Below, piece by piece: positions 26,063 to 34,626 of a stretch of DNA of 64,000 nt. This DNA comes from Erythrobacter sp. GTDB taxonomy: Bacteria > Pseudomonadota > Alphaproteobacteria > Sphingomonadales > Sphingomonadaceae. Position 1 is the first letter of the stretch, and each line of letters opens with the position of its first letter. The notes under the pieces were generated by a model, which was not told where the DNA came from, ran no database searches, and saw nothing but the letters and a program-made list of their open reading frames with translations. The translations under genes and the position numbers were made by a program. The DNA lies in contig NZ_CP136573.1 of assembly GCF_035194505.1 (NCBI RefSeq), forward strand, positions 1,537,001 through 1,601,000. The letters run 5' to 3'.

Positions 26063-27244
26063 CTAACCCGCGCCCGCCTTGCTGATGCGGTAATCGGCAA
26101 GGCTCATCCAGTAGGCCAGCCGCCAGCGGATCCGGTTCATCAGCGTGCCCTCACGCGCATACCATTCGCGCGTCACCGGCACGCTCGCCGCCTCCATGTG
26201 GTCGATCACACCGCGCAGGGCCGCCGCCACCTCCGCATCCTCGATCCGCACCATCAGCTCGACATTGATGCGCAAGCTCCGCTTGTCGAGATTGGCGCTG
26301 CCGACATAGCTCGCATCATCCGCCACCAGCAGCTTCATGTGGAGCTTGCACGGCTGGAACTCGAAGATCGCCGCCCCCGATGCCATCAGCTTGCGGTATT
26401 GCAGCCGCGCCATGTCGATCGCGGCGTCGATATCGGATTTGCCCGCCATCACCATCCGCACAGCCCCGCGGCGCGCCACCTGCCCGATCTGGCGGCGGAA
26501 GCTGCGCGGCGGGGAGAAATAGGCCGAGACCGTGTCGAGCCGCCGCGCACTCACGAGATCGCGGCGGAACACCCAGGCCCAGTGCCCCTGCCTGACCAGC
26601 GGCCCGCCGACGAGCAGGCGCACCGGCCCCTCCCCCCCGTCCCACTGGCGCACAATATCACGCAAGCGGCGCAACTGCCGCGCGCGTCCGGCCGCCTCGC
26701 CCTCGACCCAGTTGCTGAGCAGACCGAACCAGCGGGTGAAGTGCTCCACCACCGGCCCTTCGATGACCACCGCCAGATCGCACCAACCGTTCTTGGCGGG
26801 CGGATCGAAGTAATGATCCGAGACATTGGCGCCCCCGGTCATCACCCGCACGCCATCGGCAATCGCGAATTTCTGGTGGTTGCGCACCAGGTAGCGCGTG
26901 CCCCATTTGGGCGAGAACACCGCGAAGTGCCCGCCCGCCTCGGCCAGGGGGGCAAAGAAGGCAGCGCCCGCATCATTGCCGAAATCATCGACGATCAGCT
27001 CCACCACCACCCCGCGCCGCGCCGCCGCCACCAGCGCATCGCGCACCATCGTGCCGGATGTGTCGCTATCGAACAGGTAATAGAAGACGCTGAGGCTGGC
27101 TTTCGCGGTGCCGATCAGATCGAGCAGCGCCCGCAGCCGGTCCTGCCCACCGGGATGAAAGGTAAACTCATGCCCCTGCGCGGCAATCGTGAACGAGGCC
27201 GGATCGGCATAGGGTGTGGCAGGTGGGGGCGCGGAGGCATCCAT
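26063..27244 (-). CDS. Phospholipase D family protein, cardiolipin synthase-like
   Basis: 393 residues with two HKD motifs: a first copy HQKFAIAD near 138 (HxKxxxxD) with GGANVSDHYF, and the second HMKLLVADDASYVGSANLD near 304. Two HKD copies in one chain are usual for cardiolipin synthases and PLD-type phosphatidyltransferases. No N-terminal membrane helix, which makes it ClsB-like rather than ClsA-like. Starts with ATG at 27242-27244. Monocistronic, 58 nt from the GGDEF gene. Confidence 0.85.
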   Translation of the reverse strand: MDASAPPPATPYADPASFTIAAQGHEFTFHPGGQDRLRALLDLIGTAKASLSVFYYLFDSDTSGTMVRDALVAAARRGVVVELIVDDFGNDAGAAFFAPLAEAGGHFAVFSPKWGTRYLVRNHQKFAIADGVRVMTGGANVSDHYFDPPAKNGWCDLAVVIEGPVVEHFTRWFGLLSNWVEGEAAGRARQLRRLRDIVRQWDGGEGPVRLLVGGPLVRQGHWAWVFRRDLVSARRLDTVSAYFSPPRSFRRQIGQVARRGAVRMVMAGKSDIDAAIDMARLQYRKLMASGAAIFEFQPCKLHMKLLVADDASYVGSANLDKRSLRINVELMVRIEDAEVAAALRGVIDHMEAASVPVTREWYAREGTLMNRIRWRLAYWMSLADYRISKAGAG

Positions 27245-27373
27245 GCAGGACAGTCTAGCGCTTTGGCGCGGGAGGGCCAGAGGGGGCGGGTGATTGCATT
27301 TTCTTGACTTCGCGGCCCCTCCTGCCTAGCTGCCCCCTTCTCTACTTTCCGCGATTCTGAGAAAAGGCCGTCT

Positions 27374-27718
27374 ATGGCACGCGTTACCGTTGAAGATTGC
27401 GTCGACAAGGTTCCCAACCGGTTCGACCTCGTCCTGCTCGCCGCCCAGCGTGCGCGCGAGATTTCGGGTGGTAGCGAGCTGACCATTGATCGCGATCGCG
27501 ACAAGAACCCGGTCGTCGCCCTGCGCGAAATCGCCGAGGAAACCATCGTGCCGCGCGATCTGCACGAAGCCGTGGTGGTGAGCCTCCAGAAGATCCTCCC
27601 CGATGACGAGGACGAGGCCGACGAGATCGGCTCGCTCAGCCAGTCGGCCGAAGCGCTGCGGATCACCGCCTCGGCGCCGGCGCGGACCACGTCGCTTGGC
27701 GGCGATTACGACGGCTGA
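27374..27718 (+). CDS. rpoZ: RNA polymerase omega subunit
   Basis: 114 residues: MARVTVEDCVDKVPNRFDLV and the conserved AAQRAREISGG, then DKNPVVALREIAEETI. The family core ends near 80; the rest is an acidic tail as in other alphaproteobacteria. A weak hairpin GGGGT/ACCCC (27751-27766) follows the stop. No spoT neighbour here. Confidence 0.96.
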   Translation: MARVTVEDCVDKVPNRFDLVLLAAQRAREISGGSELTIDRDRDKNPVVALREIAEETIVPRDLHEAVVVSLQKILPDDEDEADEIGSLSQSAEALRITASAPARTTSLGGDYDG

Positions 27719-27779
27719 TCGTTTAATTTCAGTAACTTACGGGTTTTTCAGGGGTTTTTAGACCCCCTTTAGCCTCGAT

Positions 27780-27834
27780 TTGACCCCCAGTTGGCACGCA
27801 GTTGACCACTTCTTGACCGCTTCTTGACCGGTCA
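27780..27834 (+). repeat. Five 11-bp tandem iterons upstream of the ParA-like gene
   Basis: Five direct repeats start at 27780, 27791, 27802, 27813 and 27824, exactly 11 bp apart: TTGACCCCCAG, TTGGCACGCAG, TTGACCACTTC, TTGACCGCTTC and TTGACCGGTCA. Four share TTGACC perfectly; the second is degenerate. The last unit completes a perfect palindrome TGACCGGTCA (27825-27834). One-turn phasing puts all units on one face of the helix, as in cooperative operators and partition or replication iterons. It ends 86 nt before the ParA-like start. Confidence 0.85.
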
Positions 27835-27920
27835 GAAGTGGCGCTTGCCAGCGGGGCTTGCCGCGCTATCCGTGGAATACCGTATCAAAGCGGTCGGACA
27901 GCGGACAGGCGGCCCTCACC

Positions 27921-28652
27921 ATGGCATCGATTGCGGTCTACAGCGTCAAGGGCGGGGTCGGCAAAACGACGCTGGCGGTTAACCTCGCGTGGTGCTCCGC
28001 CACGATCTCGCGCCGCAAGACGCTGCTGTGGGATCTGGATGCATCGAACGGTTCGGGCTTTCTGCTCGGGGTTGATCCGCGCAAAAAACGTAGCGCAGAC
28101 AGTGTCTTTGCCGATGGCAGCGAACCGCTGCGGCTGGTGCAGGCAACGGGCTATGCCAACCTCGATCTGCTGCCCGCCGATGAAAGCATCCGCACGCTCG
28201 ACCGCCAGCTTGACCGGATCGGCAAGAAGAAACGGCTGGCGAAGCTGGTCGAGGGTCTGGCCAAGCATTACGACCGGATCATCTTCGATTGCCCCCCGGT
28301 GCTCAACGAGGTGAGCGCCCAGGTGATGCGCGCTGCCGATCTGGTGATCGTGCCCCTGCCCCCCTCCCCCCTCTCGGCCCGCGCCTTCGAGGTGGTGGTC
28401 GATGAAGTGCGCGGCAGCGGCAAGGGTCATCCGCCGATTTTGCCTGTCTTATCAATGGTCGACCTGCGCCGATCCTTGCACAAGGAAGCGCGCGAGGCGA
28501 ACTCCAAATGGCCCGCAATCCCCCTCGCCAGCGCGGTGGAGCAATGCGCGGTGGAGCGCAAACCCGTCGGCGCCTTCGCTCCGCGCTCGCCGGCGGCCCG
28601 GGCGATTGCCCAGCTGTGGACCGCGATCGAGCGGAAACTCGCGCAAAAATAG
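27921..28652 (+). CDS. ParA/MinD-like ATPase, paralogue A
   Basis: 243-residue deviant-Walker ATPase: KGGVGKTT near 10-17 (signature Lys present), the switch LLWDLDASNGSG near 36, and DCPPVLNEVSAQ with Walker B-like IIFDCPP near 126. C-terminal amphipathic helix AIAQLWTAIERKL. No HTH N-terminus, so it is the short, MinD/ParA-type form. No parB or minC/minE nearby. More than half of its residues match paralogue B by eye, including long stretches such as AADLVIVPLPPSPLSARA. It precedes a DUF3667 membrane protein and is downstream of the iterons. Confidence 0.85.
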   Translation: MASIAVYSVKGGVGKTTLAVNLAWCSATISRRKTLLWDLDASNGSGFLLGVDPRKKRSADSVFADGSEPLRLVQATGYANLDLLPADESIRTLDRQLDRIGKKKRLAKLVEGLAKHYDRIIFDCPPVLNEVSAQVMRAADLVIVPLPPSPLSARAFEVVVDEVRGSGKGHPPILPVLSMVDLRRSLHKEAREANSKWPAIPLASAVEQCAVERKPVGAFAPRSPAARAIAQLWTAIERKLAQK

Positions 28653-28710
28653 GCGCTTTTGCGCGTGCGGCATTCCTGCCTATAACCCGGCGCAAGACAG
28701 GGGCGCAGCC

Positions 28711-29760
28711 ATGGGCGATTTCGGCGACAGCATCGGAACAGTGATCGAGGGCGGCCTCATCGGCCGGGCGGTGGAACCGGGTGCCGGAGAAGCCGCGCTG
28801 GACCATGCCGAAACGGTCACCTGCGCCAATTGCGGCACCACCTTCCGCGGCCATTTCTGCCCCCAATGCGGCCAGAAGGCGCATATCCACCGCAGCCTCG
28901 CCGAAATCGGCCACGACATCATGCACGCCGTGCTGCACTTCGACGGCAAGCTGTGGGCGACCTTGCCGCTGCTGACCTTCAAGCCCGGCGAGCTCACCCG
29001 CCGCTACATCGCGGGCGAGCGGGCCAAGTTCGTCAGCCCGATGGCCATGTTCCTGTTCACGGTCTTTGCCATGTTCGCGGTGTTCCAGATGGTCGGCATC
29101 TCCGCGCCTACCGATCTGCCCGCCGGGATCGTCTCCACCAGCGAGGACAATCCCTTCGAGGACAAGCTGCGCGAGGAGATCAACACGCTCGAAGAGGAGC
29201 GCACCAGCCTGCCTTCGGGCAGTGCCCGGAAGGCCGAGATCGACCGGCAGCTGAAGGGCCTCAATCTCGTGCTCGACAAGGCGCAGAAGGAAGCGCCCCA
29301 ACGCGAAAAGATGAGCGTCAACACCGGGAGCAGCTGGCTCGACAAGACCCTGCTGGACAAATGGAAGAAGAACCCGGGACTGATGCTCTACAAGCTCCAG
29401 TCGAACGGCTACAAATTCAGCTGGTTGCTGATCCCGCTGTCGCTCCCCTTCATGTGGCTGATGTTCGCGTGGCGACGGCAGTTCAAGGCCTATGATCACG
29501 CCATTTTCGTGACCTATTCGCTGAGCTTCATGTCGTTGCTGTTCATCGCCATGTCGATCCTCTCGACCATCCCGGGCGGAACAGGATGGGCGATAGGTCT
29601 GTTCATGATCGGCGCGCCGCTGCATCTCTACAAGCAGCTGCGCTATGCCTATGGCCTGTCCCGCTTTTCCGCCTTCTGGCGGTTCTGTGTGCTGTTCATG
29701 GCGATCCAGATCGTGCTCACCCTGTTCCTGCTGGTTCTCGGCGTTCTGGGCACTTTCTGA
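28711..29760 (+). CDS. DUF3667 zinc-ribbon membrane protein
   Basis: 349 residues. A four-Cys zinc ribbon at the N-terminus (Cys 38, 41, 50 and 53, in CANCGTTFRGHFCPQC), a conserved cytoplasmic segment (FDGKLWATLPLLTFKPGELT near 76), then four membrane helices: one near 112-132 and three at the C-terminus (about 235-255, 263-285 and 320-345). A charged coiled-coil loop lies between them (about 145-205, EEINTLEEERTSLP). Ends LGVLGTF. DUF3667 function is unknown. Its position between two ParA-like paralogues suggests they may work together. Confidence 0.85.
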   Translation: MGDFGDSIGTVIEGGLIGRAVEPGAGEAALDHAETVTCANCGTTFRGHFCPQCGQKAHIHRSLAEIGHDIMHAVLHFDGKLWATLPLLTFKPGELTRRYIAGERAKFVSPMAMFLFTVFAMFAVFQMVGISAPTDLPAGIVSTSEDNPFEDKLREEINTLEEERTSLPSGSARKAEIDRQLKGLNLVLDKAQKEAPQREKMSVNTGSSWLDKTLLDKWKKNPGLMLYKLQSNGYKFSWLLIPLSLPFMWLMFAWRRQFKAYDHAIFVTYSLSFMSLLFIAMSILSTIPGGTGWAIGLFMIGAPLHLYKQLRYAYGLSRFSAFWRFCVLFMAIQIVLTLFLLVLGVLGTF

Positions 29761-29816
29761 GGCTGGCGTAAGCCGACTTGGAATAAATCCGGCGTCTCGC
29801 GCGTATCATCATAACT

Positions 29817-30587
29817 ATGGCAGTCGTGGCAGTTTACAGCTCGAAAGGCGGCGTCGGGAAGACGACCATCGCCTCCAATCTGGGGTGGTGCGCGGCCGAG
29901 CTTTCGGCGCGGCGCACGCTGCTGTGGGATCTCGATCCGGCGGACGGTGCCGGTTTCATGTTCGCGCTCGAGGCGCAGCGCAAGCGGCAGGCGCGCAGCC
30001 TGTTCGCGGGCGACGTTGCAGCCCATGCGCTGATCGAGCCGACCGGGGTTGCCGGGCTCGATCTGCTGCCCGCCGACAGCAGCCTGCGCGAGCTTGACTC
30101 GATGCTGCTGCGGATGGGCCAGAGGCACCGCATCGCCGCGCTGAGCAAGCAACTCGCGCGCAATTATGACCGGCTGATTCTCGATTGCCCGCCGGTGCTC
30201 AACGAGCTCAGCGCCCAGGTGATGCGCGCCGCCACGCTGGTGATCGTGCCGCTGCCGCCCTCACCGCTATCGGCCCGCGCGCTGGGCCACGTGGTCGAGG
30301 AAATCCGCCGCCACACCAAGCGGCCGCCGCCGATCCTGCCGGTCTATTCGATGATCGACCGGCGCCGCTCGCTGCACCTTGAGGCACTGGCCGCCAACCC
30401 CGCGTGGCCGGCAATACCGATGGTCAGCAGCCTTGAACAATGCGCCGTGCAACGCCGTCCAGTCGGCACCTTCGCGCCGCGCTCGCCAGCGGCACTGGCC
30501 TTCATGCGGCTGTGGAGTGGGATCGAGCGCAAGCTCGACCTGATCGCGGAAACGGCAAGCATGCCGGCGCCGGTTGGAGGGCATTGA
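29817..30587 (+). CDS. ParA/MinD-like ATPase, paralogue B
   Basis: 256 residues with the same order as paralogue A: KGGVGKTT at 10-17, LLWDLDPADGAG, LDLLPADSSLRELD, ILDCPPVLNELSAQ, VIVPLPPSPLSARA, and LEQCAVQRRPVGTFAPRSPA. It extends about 13 residues beyond paralogue A. ATG at 29817, no strong Shine-Dalgarno. It ends just before a bidirectional terminator. The pair most likely arose by duplication, with the DUF3667 gene between them. Confidence 0.85.
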   Translation: MAVVAVYSSKGGVGKTTIASNLGWCAAELSARRTLLWDLDPADGAGFMFALEAQRKRQARSLFAGDVAAHALIEPTGVAGLDLLPADSSLRELDSMLLRMGQRHRIAALSKQLARNYDRLILDCPPVLNELSAQVMRAATLVIVPLPPSPLSARALGHVVEEIRRHTKRPPPILPVYSMIDRRRSLHLEALAANPAWPAIPMVSSLEQCAVQRRPVGTFAPRSPAALAFMRLWSGIERKLDLIAETASMPAPVGGH

Positions 30588-30588
30588 A

Positions 30589-30620
30589 AAGGGCGCCGGA
30601 ATTGCTTCCGGCGCCCCCTT
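30589..30620. terminator. Bidirectional terminator between ParA-like B and ftsH
   Basis: Stem GGGCGCCGGA (30591-30600) / TCCGGCGCCC (30607-30616), loop ATTGCT, with AAAA before and CCTT after. It lies between convergent genes. Confidence 0.85.
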
Positions 30621-30654
30621 GGTGATTTGATTGCTGTCACACCGCCATGGCGGC

Positions 30655-32610
30655 TCAGGCGCCTTGCGGTGCCTCGCCATTGGTGCCGCCGAAGCGCTTG
30701 CCCGCCTTGGGAATGGCCGAACCGCGCACTGGGGCAGGAATAGCCGGTCCGCGCGGGGTATCAGGGCGATCGATCTTGCCATTTTCGAGCAGCGACTTGA
30801 TCTCCTCGCCGGTCAGCGTTTCGTATTCGAGCAGCGCCTGGGCGAGCAGGTGGAGTTCGTCCTCGTGGGTCTTGAGGAGGTCGGTGGCACGGGCATGGGC
30901 ACCTTCGACCAGCGACTTGATCTCGGCATCGATCAGCTTGTTGGTCTCGTCCGAAGCCATGGTGCGCATCGTCTGGCCCATGCCGAGATAGCCGTCCTGG
31001 CTGGATTCGTACTGCAGGGGCCCAAGCTTTTCGGACATGCCCCAACGGGTCACCATGTTGCGCGCCAGATCGGTCGCATACTGGATGTCCGACGATGCGC
31101 CCGAGCTGACCTTGTCGTGGCCGAAGATGATCTCTTCCGCCACGCGCCCGCCCATGCTGACCGAGAGGTTCGCGTGCATCTTGTCGCGGTGATAGGAATA
31201 GGAGTCCCGCTCCGGCAGGCGCATCACCATGCCCAGCGCACGGCCGCGCGGGATGATCGTCGCCTTGTGGATCGGATCGGAGGCAGCTTCGTGCACCGAG
31301 ACGATTGCGTGGCCAGCCTCATGATAGGCGGTCATCTTCTTCTCGTCGTCGGTCATCACCATCGAGCGGCGTTCCGCGCCCATCATCACCTTGTCCTTGG
31401 CGTCCTCGAATTCCTGCATCGCCACCAGCCGCTTGTTGCGGCGTGCGGCCAGCAGGGCGGCTTCGTTGACGAGGTTGGCAAGATCGGCGCCCGAAAAGCC
31501 CGGGGTGCCGCGCGCGATGACGCGGGGGTTCACGTCGGGGGCCAGCGGCACCTTCTTCATGTGCACGCCGAGGATCTTCTCGCGCCCGTCGATATCGGGC
31601 ACGGGGACCACCACCTGCCGGTCGAACCGGCCTGGACGCAGCAGCGCCGGATCGAGCACATCGGGGCGGTTGGTCGCCGCGATGATGATGATGCCTTCAT
31701 TGGCTTCGAAGCCGTCCATCTCGACCAGCAGCTGGTTCAGCGTCTGCTCGCGCTCGTCATTCGAATTGCCGAGGCCATTGCCGCGCGAACGGCCGACCGC
31801 GTCGATTTCGTCGATGAAGACGATGCAGGGCGCGTTCTTCTTGGCCTGTTCGAACATGTCGCGCACGCGGCTCGCGCCGACGCCGACGAACATTTCGACA
31901 AAGTCCGAACCCGAAATGGTGAAGAACGGCACGCCCGCCTCGCCCGCGATGGCGCGAGCCAGCAGGGTCTTGCCGGTGCCGGGGCTGCCGACCAGGAGCG
32001 CGCCCTTGGGAATCTGGCCGCCAAGCTTCGAGAAGCGTTGCGGATCGCGCAGGAATTCGACGATTTCCTGCAATTCCTCGCGCGCTTCATCAATGCCGGC
32101 GACATCGTCAAAGGTGACCCGCCCCGAACGCTCGGTCAGCAGCTTGGCCTTCGATTTGCCGAAGCCCATCGCGCCGCCGCCGCCGCCCTTCTGCATCTGG
32201 CGCAGAGCGAAGAAGGCAATCCCGAGGATCAACAGGAAGGGCAGCGAATTGAGCAGGATGAAGAGGATCATCGACTGCTGTTCGCGCGGCTTGCCGCTGA
32301 AGCGCACGCCGTTCTGCTCCATCAGGCGGGTGATCTCGATATCATTGGGAACCGGCACGGTGGAGAAGGCATCGCCGTTCTTGAGCGTGCCGGTGATCAG
32401 TTCCTCGCCAAGCTGGACATCCTGCACCTGACCTTCGGCCACGGCGTCGCGGAAATCGGAATAGCGGATCGCGGTGCCAGGCGTTTGCCCGGCACCCTGG
32501 AACAGCGTCACCACCAGCAGCAACGCAAGGAAAATGCCGCCCCAGATCATCAACTGCCTGACCCAAGGGTTGGGTCCGTCCGGCTGCTGCTGGGGATCGT
32601 TATCGCTCAT
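30655..32610 (-). CDS. ftsH: ATP-dependent zinc metalloprotease FtsH
   Basis: 651-residue membrane-bound AAA+ protease for quality control of membrane and cytoplasmic proteins. N-terminal helix (about 18-37), periplasmic loop, second helix (112-135); Walker A GSPGTGKT at 208-215, Walker B IDEID at 266-270, SRH NRPDVLDPALLRPGRFDR at 314-331, zinc HEAGH at 430-434 with the third ligand Asp in the DKV(S)SGASSDIQ region. Start is the ATG at 32608-32610 (MSDNDPQ), which gives the conserved short cytoplasmic N-terminus. Confidence 0.98.
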   Translation of the reverse strand: MSDNDPQQQPDGPNPWVRQLMIWGGIFLALLLVVTLFQGAGQTPGTAIRYSDFRDAVAEGQVQDVQLGEELITGTLKNGDAFSTVPVPNDIEITRLMEQNGVRFSGKPREQQSMILFILLNSLPFLLILGIAFFALRQMQKGGGGGAMGFGKSKAKLLTERSGRVTFDDVAGIDEAREELQEIVEFLRDPQRFSKLGGQIPKGALLVGSPGTGKTLLARAIAGEAGVPFFTISGSDFVEMFVGVGASRVRDMFEQAKKNAPCIVFIDEIDAVGRSRGNGLGNSNDEREQTLNQLLVEMDGFEANEGIIIIAATNRPDVLDPALLRPGRFDRQVVVPVPDIDGREKILGVHMKKVPLAPDVNPRVIARGTPGFSGADLANLVNEAALLAARRNKRLVAMQEFEDAKDKVMMGAERRSMVMTDDEKKMTAYHEAGHAIVSVHEAASDPIHKATIIPRGRALGMVMRLPERDSYSYHRDKMHANLSVSMGGRVAEEIIFGHDKVSSGASSDIQYATDLARNMVTRWGMSEKLGPLQYESSQDGYLGMGQTMRTMASDETNKLIDAEIKSLVEGAHARATDLLKTHEDELHLLAQALLEYETLTGEEIKSLLENGKIDRPDTPRGPAIPAPVRGSAIPKAGKRFGGTNGEAPQGA

Positions 32611-32715
32611 CGGCTGGATTCCTTTCGTCCTGTCCAATGTAGGATGCAGGCGGTGAATGGCAAGATAACGCACATACCGGGACGCCGAAGCGTTTTTCGA
32701 AACCGATGATGCGGA

Positions 32716-33381
32716 TTATCGATGGTCGGCGTCCGCTCCATAGGCCGCGAGGAACACCTCTACCGCGCCGGTGATCCGGGCATGACGGTCCTCTGCGGAC
32801 ACCTCGGCGCCGAAGCGCCGCTCCAGATCGCCCATGCCCTTGCACATCGACACGAATTGCTCAGCTGCGAGTTCGGCATCCGGGATGCGCAGATCGCCCG
32901 CGCTCTCGGCGTGGCGCAGCCAGGCAGCAAAACCGTGCTTCATCCGCCGCGGCCCGGCTTCAAGAAAGGCCGAGCCGATCGCCGGATCATGCTCGGTTTC
33001 AGCGGCGATGCGGCGTTCGAACTGGATCATTTCCGGACGGAACAGAAAGTCGAACACCGCCTCGCCGATCGCGGTCAGGCGTTCGCGGATGGTGCCCGCA
33101 GGCATGGCGTCGAGCGAGAAATGCCCGCGCATCTTCTCGCATTCGCATTCCACTGCCGCGGCAAACAGCGCGCGCTTCTCGCCGAACTGGTTGTAGATCG
33201 TGACCTTGGAGACCCCGGCAGCGGCCGCCACCTGCTCGATCGAGGTCGCCGCATATCCGTGATGGAAGAACAGATGTGCCGCCGTATCGACAATCGCGCG
33301 GCGCTTTGCCGCGTCGAGGGGGCGACCCGCCTTGCGGGGGCCGGAACAATTTTCAGCGGCAATTGAACCGCATGTTGACAA
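32716..33381 (-). CDS. TetR/AcrR family repressor of the efflux operon
   Basis: 221 residues. The HTH is about 22-65: AAHLFFHHGYAATSIEQVAA then AGVSKVTIYNQFGEKRALFA. The C-terminal ligand/dimer domain ends near 215. I take the TTG at 33379-33381 as start since GGAG lies nine nt upstream; there is no ATG or GTG nearby in frame. The start is only 3 nt from a perfect palindrome (33384-33399), which fits autorepression. Divergent from the ABC efflux operon, so it most likely controls it. Confidence 0.85.
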   Translation of the reverse strand: MSTCGSIAAENCSGPRKAGRPLDAAKRRAIVDTAAHLFFHHGYAATSIEQVAAAAGVSKVTIYNQFGEKRALFAAAVECECEKMRGHFSLDAMPAGTIRERLTAIGEAVFDFLFRPEMIQFERRIAAETEHDPAIGSAFLEAGPRRMKHGFAAWLRHAESAGDLRIPDAELAAEQFVSMCKGMGDLERRFGAEVSAEDRHARITGAVEVFLAAYGADADHR

Positions 33382-33383
33382 AA

Positions 33384-33417
33384 TGAACGGCTCCGTTCAG
33401 TTAAACGCGACCGTTCA
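33384..33417. promoter_or_regulatory. TetR-type operator: palindrome plus half-site
   Basis: TGAACGG-CT-CCGTTCA (33384-33399) is a perfect 16-bp palindrome adjacent to the repressor start codon; another CCGTTCA half-site sits at 33411-33417, 18 bp from the right half. It lies in the short interval between tetR and the operon start, where it could block both promoters. Confidence 0.8.
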
Positions 33418-33475
33418 ATAATGGTTCGATTCGGCTGTCGTTGCAACCCTCCCTGCGCGCAAAGGTCCCCTCCCC

Positions 33476-34612
33476 GTGCTCTGGATCGCGATCAGAATGC
33501 TCACCGGTGATGCCCAGAAGTTCTACGGGCTGCTGTTCGGCATTGCATTCTCGACCCTGCTGATCACCCAGCAGATGACGATCTTCGTCAATCTGGTCGA
33601 ACGCGGGGCAAGCGGCGTTTACAATGCGCCCGAAGCCGATGTCTGGGTGATGGATCCGGTGAGCCGCACCACCGATGTCAGCTACGCCATGCCCTCCACC
33701 GCCCTCGACAAGGTGCGCGCGGTTCCCGGCGTGGAATGGGCCGCGCCGCATCTGCGCGCTGTCGCCAATGTCCGCACCAAGGACGGCGATCTGGAAGGCG
33801 TGGGTGTGGTCGGCGTCGACGATGCGACCTTGATCGGCCTGCCCAAGCGCATGGCGACGGGCGACAAGTCGGTGCTGTTCGCCCCCGATAGCGTGGTGAT
33901 CGACGATGTCGGCGTGACCCGCCTCTTCTCCAATGGAGCAAGCCCGCTGGGCGAGCGGCTGGAGCTCAATGATCAGCGCGCTGTCATCCGCGGCATTTCC
34001 GATGCGATCCCGAGCTTCACCAGCACGGTGGTGCTCTACACCCGCTATTCGAACGCGCTCAACTTCGTGCCCGGCACGCGCAATCGCCTGAGTTTCGTGC
34101 TGGTCGGCGTGCGCGAGGGACAGAGTCCGGACGCGGTAGCAGCGCGGATCGAGAAGGAGACCGGCCTCAAGGCGGAAACCCGCAAGGAATTCGCCCGCGC
34201 CGGCGTCAACTTCATCATCGAGAACACCGGCATCCCGACCAATTTCGGGATCACCGTGTTCCTCGGCTTCGTCGTCGGCGTGGCGATCGTCGGCCTGACC
34301 TTCAGCCTGTTCATCCGCGACAACATCAAGCAGTTCGGTGCATTGAAGGCGATCGGCGTGACCAATGGAAAGATCGTGCGCATGGTCGCTGCGCAAGCCG
34401 GCCTCGTCGGGATGATCGGCTATGCGCTCGGCGTGATCGGCACCGTCGCCTTCATCTACGGGTTCAGCTCCAATCCCTTCTTCAAGGGCTTCTACATCCC
34501 CTGGCAGATCCCGCTGATCAGTCTGGTGGCTGTGATCATCATCCTTGCGATCACCGGGCTGATCGCAATCCGCAGCGTGCTCAATACCGAGCCAGCCTCG
34601 GTGTTCCGGTGA
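33476..34612 (+). CDS. ABC transporter permease, FtsX/DevC/MacB-type
   Basis: 378 residues from a GTG. An N-terminal helix (about 15-36), a large extracytoplasmic domain (about 40-255), and three C-terminal helices (about 262-284, 305-335 and 345-372) with the FtsX-type core: LFIRDNIKQFGALKAIGVTN at about 280-300. Size and layout match DevC-type permeases rather than the longer MacB fused form. Followed by the ATPase with overlap or 14 nt spacing depending on its start, then an HlyD-like and an outer-membrane component, a tripartite MacAB/DevBCA-like pump. Confidence 0.86.
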   Translation: MLWIAIRMLTGDAQKFYGLLFGIAFSTLLITQQMTIFVNLVERGASGVYNAPEADVWVMDPVSRTTDVSYAMPSTALDKVRAVPGVEWAAPHLRAVANVRTKDGDLEGVGVVGVDDATLIGLPKRMATGDKSVLFAPDSVVIDDVGVTRLFSNGASPLGERLELNDQRAVIRGISDAIPSFTSTVVLYTRYSNALNFVPGTRNRLSFVLVGVREGQSPDAVAARIEKETGLKAETRKEFARAGVNFIIENTGIPTNFGITVFLGFVVGVAIVGLTFSLFIRDNIKQFGALKAIGVTNGKIVRMVAAQAGLVGMIGYALGVIGTVAFIYGFSSNPFFKGFYIPWQIPLISLVAVIIILAITGLIAIRSVLNTEPASVFR

Positions 34613-34626
34613 GCAAGGGGCAGATC

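Noticed and set aside
27921..30587. A complete ParABS or MinCDE system
   Set aside because: No ParB, MinC or MinE gene, and no parS-like consensus, is visible in the region.
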